DNA from: Escallonia rubra
Lineage: Eukaryota > Streptophyta > Magnoliopsida > Escalloniales > Escalloniaceae
NCBI GenBank assembly: GCA_033065855.1
Contig: JAVXUO010000670.1
Coordinates: 1 to 64,000 of the forward strand
Direction of reading: 5' to 3'
DNA: 64,000 bases
Made by a program: the position numbers and the translations under genes. Below are positions 22,044 through 32,858 of the stretch, one piece after another. The stretch's first letter is position 1, and every line of letters begins with the position of its first letter. The notes beneath the pieces are model-generated. The model was given only the letters and a program-made list of their open reading frames with translations, did not search any database and had not been told where the DNA came from.

Positions 22044-24853
22044 CACCACGAGAAAATTCACTTTTAACAACACAATTTTCCGTTGCTAAAGTGAATTTTC
22101 CGTCGGTAAAGACTTTTAGCGACGAATAATCTGTCGCTAAAAGTCTGTGGGTAAAAAGATCGTTGCTAAAAGATTAGCGACGAAAATTAGTGATGTGTCG
22201 GCAAAAGTTCAAATTTTACCAACTGAAGTAATTATTTTTAGCGACGGAGTTTCCCTCACTAAAGCTATTTTATGTATTTTTCCTAATTTTAGATTTTTGT
22301 AGAAAAAATAAAAAAGACTCGTCACTAAAAGTCGGTCTCTTAAGACTTTTACCAACAAAAAAATTGTCGCTGAAAAAACCTGCTGCCTAATTGTACAAAC
22401 TTATAGCGACGCATAATACATCGCTAAAAAAAGGCTGAAATGTTTACATTACTTCTAGTTACAAAATTCCGTCGCTAAAGCTTGAATAAAAAATATTTAT
22501 TTTTAATTATTTTTGTTGTAATCATACACGTTTATTAAAGATTAAGATCTAAAGCAAAACCATCGACACAGAATATTAATACCCAGATTTCCAAGTATCT
22601 TTCAAATACAAGAAGTACATATCCCACGCATCTTTACTACCCATATAGCAGAGGTCAGCCAAATTCACGACTCGACAATAATACTTCCAATCAGTAATAT
22701 CTTAGGATACAAATTCTCAATAATAATTTTAGTCAACGTCGAGGGATTTAAATCATTATTCCTTAACAGGAGGATCGGAAAGCGTCTTCAAGAAAACAAT
22801 TCATCATTAAATAGAAGGGTGAACAAATCAAAGCACAAAGAATACGTAGTGGTCATTTACAGATACCAGGGCACAGAGCACACATTGTTGTTTCCCTTTC
22901 ATATTCGAAATAACCCAACTTCTCTTCACTGAACAATCAAGTAATGTGATTTCACCATGCGTGGCTTGTATAGTGGTGTATTAGGTGAGGATTGTGTATG
23001 AGATTGAAATTGGTAGTAGGTGAGGATTGTGTATGAGATCGTGTGTGTGTGTGTGTGTGTGTGTGTTGATTGACACTTACAGGGTGGAGCACTAATTAAA
23101 TAGACAAAACAGGTCTCAATTAATTTGATCCCCTCAGACTACTCCTCCTGTCACTCTATATATAATATATATATATATATACACATACACACACACACAC
23201 ACACACACGGCAAATCCAATCTGTGCGTCACCACAGGCGTGCGCACCAAGACGGCACCGTTTGCCACCAAAAATTAGAAACCCATTCTCTTCGTCTTCTA
23301 CCTCCATTCCTGCCTCCATCTTCTTCAGTTTTTATCCATGCCTCACCAGCCATTACCAATCCATCCATTGTTATTAAGTAATCTTTTCCATTTAATCTCG
23401 TATTCTCTCCCCCAGTCCTTCCGTAATCTTTTCCATATATGTATGTATGTATGTACATACATACACAGTATAAGAGTGTTGGCTGGTTTGGACTTTGGAG
23501 TAATCGATTGTTTCAAGAGCAGCTTAATGCAAAGGGTGCAGTTTGACGGGTAGGTAAATTGATTCAGATACGAGATTCTGAAAAGACAAGGCAAGTGATT
23601 TTATGTTCAAAAGAAAATACTTCACATTAAATGCATCTCCCAGTAAAGTATTAGAACATCTCATGTTAAGGGACGGATACATTTTCGAAATGAGTAATAA
23701 CACTATCTCCCATGTTGAGGGACAGGTTATGCATGTGGGGCGTCCAAATAGTTCCTTCTCTTCGTCCAGGAAGGATGTAAGTTTTTCCTGCAAATGGGTA
23801 ATAACACTCTGTGCATTTGCTATTTGTGGTTGTTTCAAAACGAGTTCACCTGAGTCCTCCTATAAAAGCCGGGCCTCAACTGTTACTGCTCGCTTCTTTT
23901 GGCACTTGGAGCTGGAAGCACTTGCTTGGCTGGCCAAGGCCAAGTGACACACCGGTAAAAATAGACTAGTTACTATTGCAATTGAAAAGCAGTGCCATGG
24001 CTGCTTAAGCTTACTCGCAAATTATCCTCTATCAAGAAAGGGATACACACAGAAAACAAATAAAATTTCTTGACTTTCAGCAGAATAACTGTTCAAAGTA
24101 GTGACCGCAACAAAATTAGACCACACAAACTACAAAAACACGCAAAATAAACTCAAGATTACGTGCATTTCGGTCGTTGTACCACTTGACTGCAGAGTTC
24201 GTTGACGAGATCCGTATCCCTAATCTAGAAGACTACTGGTAGATGGGCGACAGAGGCGGCATGGGAGGTGAGAGGCGGAGGTGAGAGAGAGAGAAGGAGG
24301 GGCCGGGGAGGCGGCAACAGAAGTATTGTGGGTCTGATCGAGAGAGAGAGGAAGTGGAAGGTGGGCAGGGGAGATCGAGAGAGGGGAGGGGTAGAGAGAG
24401 AGGAGGTGCGGGAGAGAGAGAGAGAGAGAGAGAATGAGTTGTGCAGCAGGTAGAAAAGGAGAGGGGCTAGAGTTTTATCCTTTCAACACTTTTAGCGACG
24501 AATTTTTGGCCGTCACTAAAAGTCTCGTCGTTAAAGACTATTAAAGAATTAAAATATAGACTTTTACGGATGAAATGTGTCCGTCGTTAAAAGTCTGTCG
24601 CCAAAACTAATTTAGAAAACTTTTTTTTTGGAAAATTAGGAAAAATAAGGAGATTATAATCAACGACATAATTTTTCGTCGATAATAGTCCGTGACTAAA
24701 AGTTCGTCGCTAATGATCTTAATCGACATAACATTCCATCGGTAAAGTTTGTCTTTAGCGACGAACTTTTATCGACGAAAAAATCCATCGCTAAAAGTCA
24801 GATTTTGTCCCGTCACTAAAAATTTGTTGCTAAAAGATATTTTTCTTGTAATG
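22044..24853. mobile_element. Non-autonomous CACTA element
   Basis: The left end CACCACGAGAAAA pairs with the right end TTTTCTTGTAATG (three mismatches to a CACTACAAGAAAA-type terminus). CAT flanks both sides as a 3 bp target duplication, as expected for CACTA elements. Subterminal regions (22090-22500 and 24480-24850) are packed with TTTAGCGACGAA and its complement. The same motif fills the 3' end of the CACTA element at 27475-32858, so the two are related. No transposase is present. The interior carries (GT)n, (TA)n, (CA)n and (GA)n runs and unrecognised, possibly captured sequence. Confidence 0.85.
23600..23940 (-). other. Possible captured exon inside the CACTA element
   Basis: Read on the minus strand, a stretch encodes a helical, coiled-coil-like piece containing LKQPQIANAQSVITHLQEKL and LDEEKELFGRP, preceded by KCQKKRAVTVEARL with one stop between. 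It looks more protein-like than its surroundings, but I do not recognise the gene. It could equally be chance. Nothing is assigned. Confidence 0.25.
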
Positions 24854-25597
24854 CATGAACATTAATGCTTGATAATTATTAAAAGATAAAAAATCATGTT
24901 GATGTTGCTTCGTTCATCCTACACATTTTTAGAGTTTGTTGTTCATATAACTATAATTTAGTGTAATGAGCAAAGATGATATAGTACGCAAATGATTAAA
25001 TACAACCTTAATGTTGTAATTTGTCATGGGCATCACTCATAGAACATGTGTTATTAATTAGCCTTTGATTCTTTATAGTATGTTTTTGTCACTAAAAAGT
25101 CCTTTAAAACATAACATTCTAGTCTTTAACTATATCTTTCAAACTTATTTTCAAAAGGGTTAATTACAAAACTGTCCCCTGAGGTTTACATGTTTTTGCA
25201 CTTTGCCCCCCGTGTTTACAACTTTTGCAATAATGTCCCTCGAGGTTGACAAAACCGTTGCAAAGAGCTCCAAAATTGGACGGACGTCCAATTTTGGACG
25301 TTAAGTGATCATGTGCGGTGCACATGCCATTTTGGCATGGGCAAATTTGTAATTTCCCTACCCCTTCTTCCCCACTGTGTTCTTCTCTCTCTCTCTCTCT
25401 CTTTCTGTTCATCTTCCCCCGATGCCGTCGACATCGCTTCGTTCACCGGACCACACGATTTCTTCAGGGAATTTGCACATCCAATCCAGATGGTGGTGAA
25501 AGTAAAACGGATCTGGACAGCCTCTATCTCGGAACGTTTTAGCCGAGATTTTACTTTCTCCTGCGTTTTTTATTTTCTGGTGATCTTAGAGCCAACG

Positions 25598-25801
25598 ATG
25601 AGTTCAACCGGCGGTGGAAAATCGAAGGGGCGGCAGAGGTAAGCCCAAGTCCACCAAGTCCGTCTCCCGATCCTCCAGGGCCGGCCTCCAGTTCCCAATC
25701 GGCCGGATCACCCGCTTCTTAAGGCCGAAAAGTACGCCGAGTGTGTCGGCGCCGGCGCCACAGTCTACCTCTCCACCGTCTTCGAATACCTAGCTGCCGA
25801 G
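25598..25801 (+). pseudogene. Captured first exon of a histone H2A.X gene
   Basis: ATG at 25598 begins [11 protein letters not shown]. Then, read across frames, come [24 protein letters not shown] and TRFL, and after a shift YAE, VGAGA, VYLS and EYLAAE. The N-terminal wording (SSxGGGKSKGGRGKPK) fits plant H2A.X better than H2A.W or H2A.Z. The exon stops at GCCGAG followed by GTATCAATA, the position where plant H2A variant genes have an intron, so an exon-intron junction was captured, not a cDNA. One extra G near codon 11 and one missing base near 25720 shift the frame, so it cannot make a histone. The real H2A.X gene, which packages chromatin and marks DNA breaks, must lie elsewhere. Confidence 0.85.
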
Positions 25802-25842
25802 GTATCAATAATCTTGATCAATTTAAGTTTCTATTGGTTTAG

Positions 25843-26095
25843 GTGTCCACTTCGTCACCTTCTTCGTCTGGGCTGGGACTGACAAACTCCATCAAGAGCG
25901 AAGAAGAGGAAAATGGCAGCACAATGGGCGGCAGAGTGTCTTCGTCGCCGGAGGGAAATTTTGACTTGTCGTCACCAAAGACGCCGTCGACGATGGTATG
26001 GGTGAGCAGAAAACCATACAAGCCCGGCGCCTCTTCCACCGGAGTTGGTGGTTTCACGGTGTCGTCGCCGCCGTTGAACAGTAATTTCGCGGTTG
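25843..26095. other. Unidentified second captured block in the Pack-MULE
   Basis: After AAGTTTCTATTGGTTTAG (an acceptor-like end) there is a 250 bp block that is open on both strands. On plus it reads [20 protein letters not shown] and VWVSRKPYKPGAS. On minus it reads [13 protein letters not shown] and LPPIVLPF. I do not recognise it. It probably comes from a different host gene than the histone exon. Strand is undecided. Confidence 0.4.
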
Positions 26096-26340
26096 AACGA
26101 GAGAGAAGAACACACTGGGGAAGAAGGGGTAGGGAAATTACAAATTTGTCCATGCCAAAATGGCATGTGCACCGCACGATCACTTAACGTCCAAAATTGG
26201 ACGGACGTCCAATTTTGGAGCTCTTTGCAACGGTTTTGTCAACCTCGAGGGACATTATTGCAAAAGTTGTAAACACGGGGGGCAAAGTGCAAAAACGTGT
26301 AAACCTCATGGGACAATTTTGTATTTAACCCTTTTCAAAA

Positions 26341-27474
26341 ACATATATGTTGTGCTACAAAGAATTCAAAAGCCTCATAATTTAACACCTAATAAGTCCA
26401 CACAATATAGAACAAAGTTACATATTTACTCTGGCACAAGCTAAGCATAATGCTATGAAGTGGGAATTTAAAAATTAAAAGGAGCTTTATGTAAATTGAA
26501 ACTGATGTGAATTTATAAATTATCTACATTAACAGTTCTCATCCATTCTGCCTTTTCTAAGACCTGTCTCATAAGTAAGCTTCAGGGATCATATGTCGTC
26601 AAATGAGCAAAATTTTCATAGTTCGTGGTAACCTCACCTTGTGCATTAGATCGTGCTTTTCTTCTTATTTTTATTTTTACTTGTCAATGAATATTAATAT
26701 TAGTATACATTTTTGAATGTACGGTTTTGTCTTTTTCAGTAGGGTGAAAGTATGACACAAATTAACATTAAAAGGACAGCCGAGTTATGCCATATCAAGT
26801 TTCATCCATATTGCCACCTCTGATATTCTGTATGCATGCAGGCATATGGTATACTCGTAGACTTGGAGATCCATCCTTTTTAAAAGAAAATAAAGCTTGT
26901 AGGAATGACTAAACGAGGCAAGGAATTAATGGAGAGAGGAAGTCAAAACACTATTGACTGTAAAAAAAAAAATTGATGTTATTGTGCTAAGAGGGATAAA
27001 GAAAGGTTAAGAGAAATAACCGTAGATTGAAAAAAGAAATAAAATCATTAATTGACCTTATATGTTCAATAAATGTATTACAATAGTGTTATTGTTATGT
27101 TTCCATATATAAGTTATGAATAAATGGGACTGGATGGAAATACTTAAGAGTGTTTAAGTCCGGTGAATGTTTTAGACCGATCCTCAGTTTTATAAACAAT
27201 GTTGCTATAGATTTAGATCGAAATAAGCAGATACTTTGGAAAAAAGAACTATGCATCTAGCATTTGACAATGAACGTGGGTCATGAATCTAGCATTAAGA
27301 GATAAAAAGTCTTTCAAGGGCATACCATTAATTCAGCAAAGTTAACAATCAAGGATCGATGATATTACCAAAAGTTTGAAGGGTATTTGTATCCAAAAAA
27401 TAATTTACATTCATCCACACTTTTAGAAGTAGTATAAATTAATGTATTGAGGGCATTAGAAACACCATTAATGA
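26341..27474. other. AT-rich stretch, no gene seen
   Basis: No gene, RNA or clear repeat is seen. The CACTA transposase coding sequence begins abruptly at its right edge. Subterminal CACTA motifs (TTTAGCGACGG) are absent here, showing that the 5' end of that element is missing. Confidence 0.6.
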
Positions 27475-30426
27475 TGGCCCAGGTGGATCGGGAAGAAGAA
27501 AAACATTGCATGGAAGATATTGCGATATTTCCCGGTCACACCACGGCTTCAGAGAATGTACTACTCCTCCAGTACGGCTGAACATATGAGGGCTCACCGT
27601 GAGACTCGCAGCAACGATGCCGATGTGCTGACCCACCCAGCTGATGGAGAGGCGTGGAAGGAGTTTGACCGCAGGCATCCAGTTTTTGCTCAGGAAGTTC
27701 GGAATGTTAGACTTGGTCTGGCAACCGATGGGTTCAACCCTTTCGGTCAGTCTACCACGCCTTACTCCTGTTGGCCTGTTATTATTGTCCCTTACAACCT
27801 TCCACCAGGCATGTGCATGAAGAAGCCGTATATGTTCTTGTCGTTGCTTATTCCGGGGCCGAAGAGTCCCGGTAAGGACATAGATGTGTATTTAAGGCCG
27901 TTGATTGATGAGTTAAAACAATTATGGAATCATGGAGTCGAAACATATGATGCATCCCTTAAACAAAATTTTCAGATGAGGGCTGCTTTGATGTGGACTA
28001 TACATGATTTCCCCGCATTGGGAATGACGTGTGGCTGGAGCACACATGGGAAGCTAGCATGCCCTGCTTGTATGGGCGTGAACCCCGGTCATACGTTAAA
28101 GCACGGCGGAAAGGCCTCGTGGTTCGGATGTCACCGTAAGCTTTTGCCACCGGGCCATCAGTTTCGTAGGCAGAAGGATAAATTTGACGGGACAATCGAG
28201 CGTGAGGTTGTCACGCTGGACTACCCATCTGGTGAAGAAGTACTCTCACACCTGGAGGCACTTGATACTGACATACCACACGGTAAGGGTGTGCCGGATC
28301 AGAAGATTGCAGGGTTCGGGAAAGAGCACAACTGGAGAAAATTTTGTATCTTCTGGGAGTTAGCCTACTGGAGGACGCTCGTTATCCGAAACAACATGGA
28401 TGTGATGCATATTGAGAAGAACGTTTTTGATAATGTGTTCAACACAGTGATGAATTTCAAGGGCAAATCGAAAGATCACCTTAAAGCGAGAAGGGATCTA
28501 CAACAGTTGGGTGTACGCCGTGAATTGCATCCTCGGACAGTCAGTGGGAGGACCATACTTCCGAAAGCACCTTACTGTCTAGACAAGAAACAAGTGGAGA
28601 AGGTCTGTCAGTGGGTTAAGAATTTGAAGCTTCCGGATGGGTTTGCGTCCAACATATCTCGTTGTTGCAATGTTTCGGAATGCAAGTTCCAAGGGATGAA
28701 GAGTCACGACTGCCACGTATTCATGGAGAGATTCATTCCTATTGCCTTCCGGGGACTGTTGCCACGGGTTGTTTGCGAGACTTTGACTGAATTATCTCAT
28801 TTCTTTCGAGATATATGCTCTTCTACGATCCGGGTGAGTAACATGGAAGTGCTTGAGAAGAACATTGTGGTGACGATTTGCAAGCTGGAGAAAATCTTCC
28901 CACCTTCGTTCTTTGATTCAATGGAGCATCTGCCTGTTCACTTGGCATATGAAGCTAAAATGGGTGGACCCGTGCAATATCGGTGGATGTATCCCTTCGA
29001 GAGGTAATCCTTAAATTGTTACAGTTGTTCGTTTACACTTAATGCGACATCTGTTATCATTGATATTCCACCTAACTCGATTCCCTAAACTTCTAGGTTC
29101 ATGTTCCATTTAAAGAAAAAAGTCCGTAATAAGGCTCGGGTTGAGGGCTCAATTGCGGAGGCTTACGTAATGGAAGAACTTGTAAACTTTTGTAGTCAAT
29201 ATTTCGGTTCGGATGTTGGTACAAGGTTAAATCAACTAGGCCGAAATGATCCCGGAGCAAGCACAAATTTGGAAGGGCAATTGTCAATATTCAAGCAGTC
29301 AGGTAGTCCGTTCGGCCGAACGTATACTCGATGGCTAACAGATGAAGAGTACAGTGCTGCAACAATATATGCCCTTCTAAATTGCGATGAAGTTTCGGCA
29401 TTCGTTGAGTAAGTTAAAGTCTTAATTCACTTACATTGATGTACATAATTGAAAGTGTGTTAAGCGAGTTAGATGCATATTGGTTTGCAGTGAGTTCGAT
29501 GCGGAATCTTTAATCACTGATCCCGCTGGACTTGAATCTCACCGGAAGTCACAATTTGTACAGTGGTTCAAAAATCGTGTAAGATTATTTAACGAAATTA
29601 TATTATGTGTTATATACAGTTCTGTGGCCAATTAGTATACTGATTTATCCTTAATGTTTACCGTCATCTACAATAGGTTCAGTCAATGGATAGACCAGTG
29701 GCCTCCTGCTTGAAATTACTAGCCGAAGGCCCTAACAAACAAACATCCTGTTACGGAGGTTATATCATCAACGGGTTTAGGTTTAACGTAAAAGATGATG
29801 ACCGAACAAAACAAACCCAAAACAGTGGAGTCTTGGTCAACGGCGACTGTTATGCCGAGAATTGCATGGATTTTTACGGAGAGTTAGATGAGATTGTTGA
29901 GCTAACATATCTGGGTTCCCAAAACCGCCTGGTAATGTTCAAGTGTACGTGGTTCGATGTCACATGCAGCAGAGGAATCCGTGTTAGCTCTCAAGGGATT
30001 GTAGATGTCAATGTCAAGTCAAGACTTGCATCAGACGAGCCATTTGTGTTTGCTAGTCAAGCTGTACAAGTCTTTTACGCGGAGGACGTCGCCAATCCCA
30101 AATCTCATTGGTATACAACTATCAAGTCCAAGAAATTGCCCGTGACATATGACAGTGAGCTAGACTCCTTTCAAGCCGACCAACCACGTGTCTTGTTCCC
30201 TGTTGAGGTCAACAACGAGGAGGACGATCTTCCTCTTCCAACAACACTTCTTGTGGGAGAAGAAGTCGTAGATGATGACGCGGAAGATGTTGAAAGTGTT
30301 GGAGATGATGTGACCGAGTCTACTGATGAAGAGGATGAATTAGAAGATGAAGAGGACGACGAGTCCCACGAAGAAGAGGGCGACGAGGATAGTGATGAAG
30401 ATGATTCGCAAACTGAAAATGATTGA
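27475..30426 (+). CDS. CACTA tnp2-type transposase, N-terminally truncated (four exons)
   Basis: Exons are 27475-29003, 29097-29408, 29491-29578 and 29677-30426, with GT-AG introns and matching phases, giving about 892 codons that stay open to TGA at 30424. The first exon holds the Transposase_21 (tnp2) region (ILRYFPVTPRLQRMYYSS, HPADGEAWKEFD, ACPACMGVNPGHTLKHGGK, NNMDVMHIEKNVFDN) and then the DUF4218 region (HDCHVFMERFIPIAFRGL, HLPVHLAYEAKMGGPVQYRW). The later exons hold DUF4216 (NGDCYAENCMDFYGELDEIV). The C-terminus is extremely acidic (Asp/Glu runs). This enzyme cuts and pastes CACTA elements by binding their ends. The N-terminal zinc-binding region usual in the family is missing because the 5' end of the element is lost, so there is no natural start codon in view. 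Otherwise it looks remarkably well preserved. Confidence 0.88.
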
Positions 30427-30602
30427 CTTGTAATGTTGTAACATCACGGGAAAAATGTAGTAACATTTTAGAACTTGGTGTTTATTGATGTGTTTTTGCA
30501 CATTTGTTTATATATATATATATAGTGCCGATGATGATTTATGCCTAAATTATTGTTTTTCACGTGTTAATGTCTTTGTATATAATCTATATGAAGTCAG
30601 AT

Positions 30603-32231
30603 ATGGATAGGATACGGGCTATTCGTGGCCGGGCTGGACGCCGAGCTGCTTCCTCCCCGATTAGTCCCACCTCGGCATTGCCTACTGATGACGGGGCACA
30701 GAGTGATCGCGGACAGCCATCGGGGGCCCAGCCCCAGCTGTCGCCGTCACCGTCGCCCCAGCCATCGCCGTCGCCCCAGCCATCGCCGTCGCCCCAGCCA
30801 TCGCCGTCGCCCCAGCCGTCTCCATCTTCCGTGGGTTCTACCTCAGGTATAGTTGATAACGGTGTTTCCTACATTTTCGCTAGCCTTATATTTGAACTGT
30901 ATTAATGTCTGTGTTTTGTAGGATCTCGACGAGGCCGTGGTCCGACACGCGGGGTACGCATCGACCCCCAGCGTAAACAGAGAGTTACGCTCACGCAGGA
31001 GGGCCTGTAAGTACTAAAAATATCACCTCATGCCTTATGCCTAAAAATTTTGGGTGTTAATTTATATTTGAACTGTATTAATTAATTTAATTACTTATTT
31101 GGCAGGATCCTGGAGAATATGGCGAGGACGAAGATCGGCGTTCTTGTGAAGGGCCGATTCTTCGAGCCACGCCTGTACTGGAAGGAATGGGATGCCGCTG
31201 CGAGGGAGGCCCTATGGGAGGAGTGGCTGGTACGGTGAAGTATTTTTTTCAGCGTTAGTAAATGTTAAATTACAGTTTGTTTTATGTTGTTAATTTGTGT
31301 TATTGAATGCATTACAGGAGGGGTTCACGTTTGATACGCCTGAGCAGCAGGGACTGGGGCAGCAGGCTTTCTTTAATTACATCGGCAAGAATTACCGCCG
31401 ATGGCTCCACGATGCACGGGACCGGGCGAAGAGGGCGCTGCCCGCGGGTGCCCCGATGACGGACATGACGAAATATCCCCCACATTGGATATCTCACCGT
31501 GTATGGGGGGAGATGATAGATCGGTGGGCTGCGGATCCAGGTTGGGACGCCAAGAGTAAGAGCGGGGCTCAGAACAGACAGAACAGAGATCCGACGCACA
31601 CGGGGGGGTCGGTGCCACACGACATCGTCCGACATATGAACGCGGTCGAGCACCCGGATCTAGAGGAGGATGAGGTCATAGCTCTGACCTATACTCAGAC
31701 GCACGTGCGGAAGAAGGACAAGGACGAGACGCACCAGGCGGGCGACTATATTTCAGATATTGCCCGGCGGATCGATGTGAGTCAATTTATTTAAGTTAAT
31801 CTGTTTCTTTCTATCCTCGATGTCTGTTTCGTTAATTAATGCCATAACATATCGTTAAACCACTATTTTTGCAGGCCTCGTATGAACAGCTAAGGGGGTC
31901 CGAGCAGCAGTCCGGAGAGCCATCAGCGTCCACTAGTACGGCTGCGAGTACTGGGGGGTTGAAGCGATGGCTGGATACGCCGGAGGTCGTGAATCGGCCG
32001 AAAGGCCGCATACGCGGCCTGCCTAGCACGACTCCTCGTGCCGTGATAGGAGCGTCCTCACCCCCTGCTGCCCCTCCACAGACACCGGCTCCTCGGCCTC
32101 ATTTGCACGAGGAGGATATCCAGCGCATTGCTACAGTGGTGTGCCGGATGATGAGGGAGCAGGGCACTGCTGGACCAGCCGCCCCGGCCCCGGTTCAGCA
32201 GGATCCAGATCCGGGACTCGGGAACCCCTGA
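30603..32231 (+). CDS. Second CACTA protein (Transposase_24, Ptta/En/Spm family), five exons
   Basis: Exons are 30603-30846, 30922-31006, 31106-31229, 31318-31776 and 31875-32231. All junctions are GT-AG with consistent phases and together give an uninterrupted 422-residue protein. The N-terminus (MDRIRAIRGRAGRRAAS) is basic and is followed by Pro-Ser repeats (SPSPQP, about five 18 bp units at 30741-30812). The core has ARTKIGVLVKGRFFEPRLYW, QAFFNYIGKNYRRWLHDARD and PPHWISHRVWGEMIDRW, the plant Transposase_24 pattern. The C-terminal part carries HLHEEDIQRIATVVCRMMRE, a probable helix. Proteins of this kind accompany tnp2 in CACTA elements and are thought to bind the subterminal repeats. The gene starts only about 180 bp after the transposase stop and appears intact. 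Confidence 0.85.
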
Positions 32232-32489
32232 TGAGCCCCTTCCCGTGCCCGTTCCAAGCTTCCCCCCCCCCCCGCGCCCGGGTTGTACTCTTCTCCCCTC
32301 TCCTATCCGGCTATCTCCGGTTCCCGGCTTGTACATGTATTAGTTTCTTTTATAATAAATATTTTTTCTAATTGATTATATATTTTTTATCTGTATTTCG
32401 CTTATTGCGCGTTGTTGTTGAGAATTGTATTTCTGTACAGGTTTAGGTAATTGAAAAATTAAAAAAAAAATTTTAAAAAAAATATTGAC

Positions 32490-32858
32490 TTTTGGCGACG
32501 GATTTATTCCGTCGCTAAAATATTCCTTTCAATTAAATATTTAGCGACGCTATTTAGCGACGGAATATTCCGTCGCTAAATATTTAATCCGTCGCTAATT
32601 GGACGAAAAAGAAAATAAATTAAAATTTTAAAAATATAATTAGCGACGGACATTCCGTCGCTAATGAATAATAAATCCGTCGGTAAAAATCACATATTTA
32701 GCGACGGATTTAAAAATTCCGTCGCTAAACTTTTAGTGACGGGCTTTTATACGAGGGATTTTTAGCGACGGTGAATCCGTCGCTAATTCCTTTAGCGACG
32801 GATTTTGGGCTTTTAGCGACGGATTTACCCGTCGCTAAAAGTCTGTTTTCTTGTAGTG
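32490..32858. repeat. CACTA 3' subterminal repeats and terminus
   Basis: More than a dozen copies of AGCGACGGA or TCCGTCGCT lie in both orientations in 370 bp, often as face-to-face pairs around a TTTAG...CTAAA spacer. The stretch ends in TTTTCTTGTAGTG. These are the expected binding sites for the CACTA accessory protein. Confidence 0.9.

Larger units (their letters stand above)
25157..26331. mobile_element. Pack-MULE carrying a histone H2A.X exon
   Basis: Both ends begin GGGTTAA(T) and form inverted repeats of about 230 bp (25157-25390 against 26105-26331). TTTTCAAAA stands on both sides (25148-25156 and 26332-26340), an exact 9 bp target duplication diagnostic of Mutator-like elements. Between the repeats there is no transposase but host-derived sequence, including a histone exon. 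The interior is GC-richer than its flanks. Confidence 0.9.
27475..32858 (+). mobile_element. 5'-truncated CACTA (En/Spm) element with two genes
   Basis: The right end is TTTTCTTGTAGTG at 32846-32858, the complement of the CACTACAAGAAAA terminus. It is preceded by about 360 bp of TTTAGCGACGGATT/AATCCGTCGCTAAA subterminal repeats. Inside are a tnp2-type transposase gene and a second gene of the Transposase_24 (Ptta/En/Spm) type, both on plus, as in known CACTA elements. The left terminus and the first part of the transposase are missing. LTR-like remnants on the right suggest that the element inserted next to or into older repeats. Confidence 0.9.

Noticed and set aside
24241-24453. Arg/Glu/Gly-rich ORF
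   Set aside because: It is a translated (GA)n-rich stretch inside the non-autonomous CACTA element.
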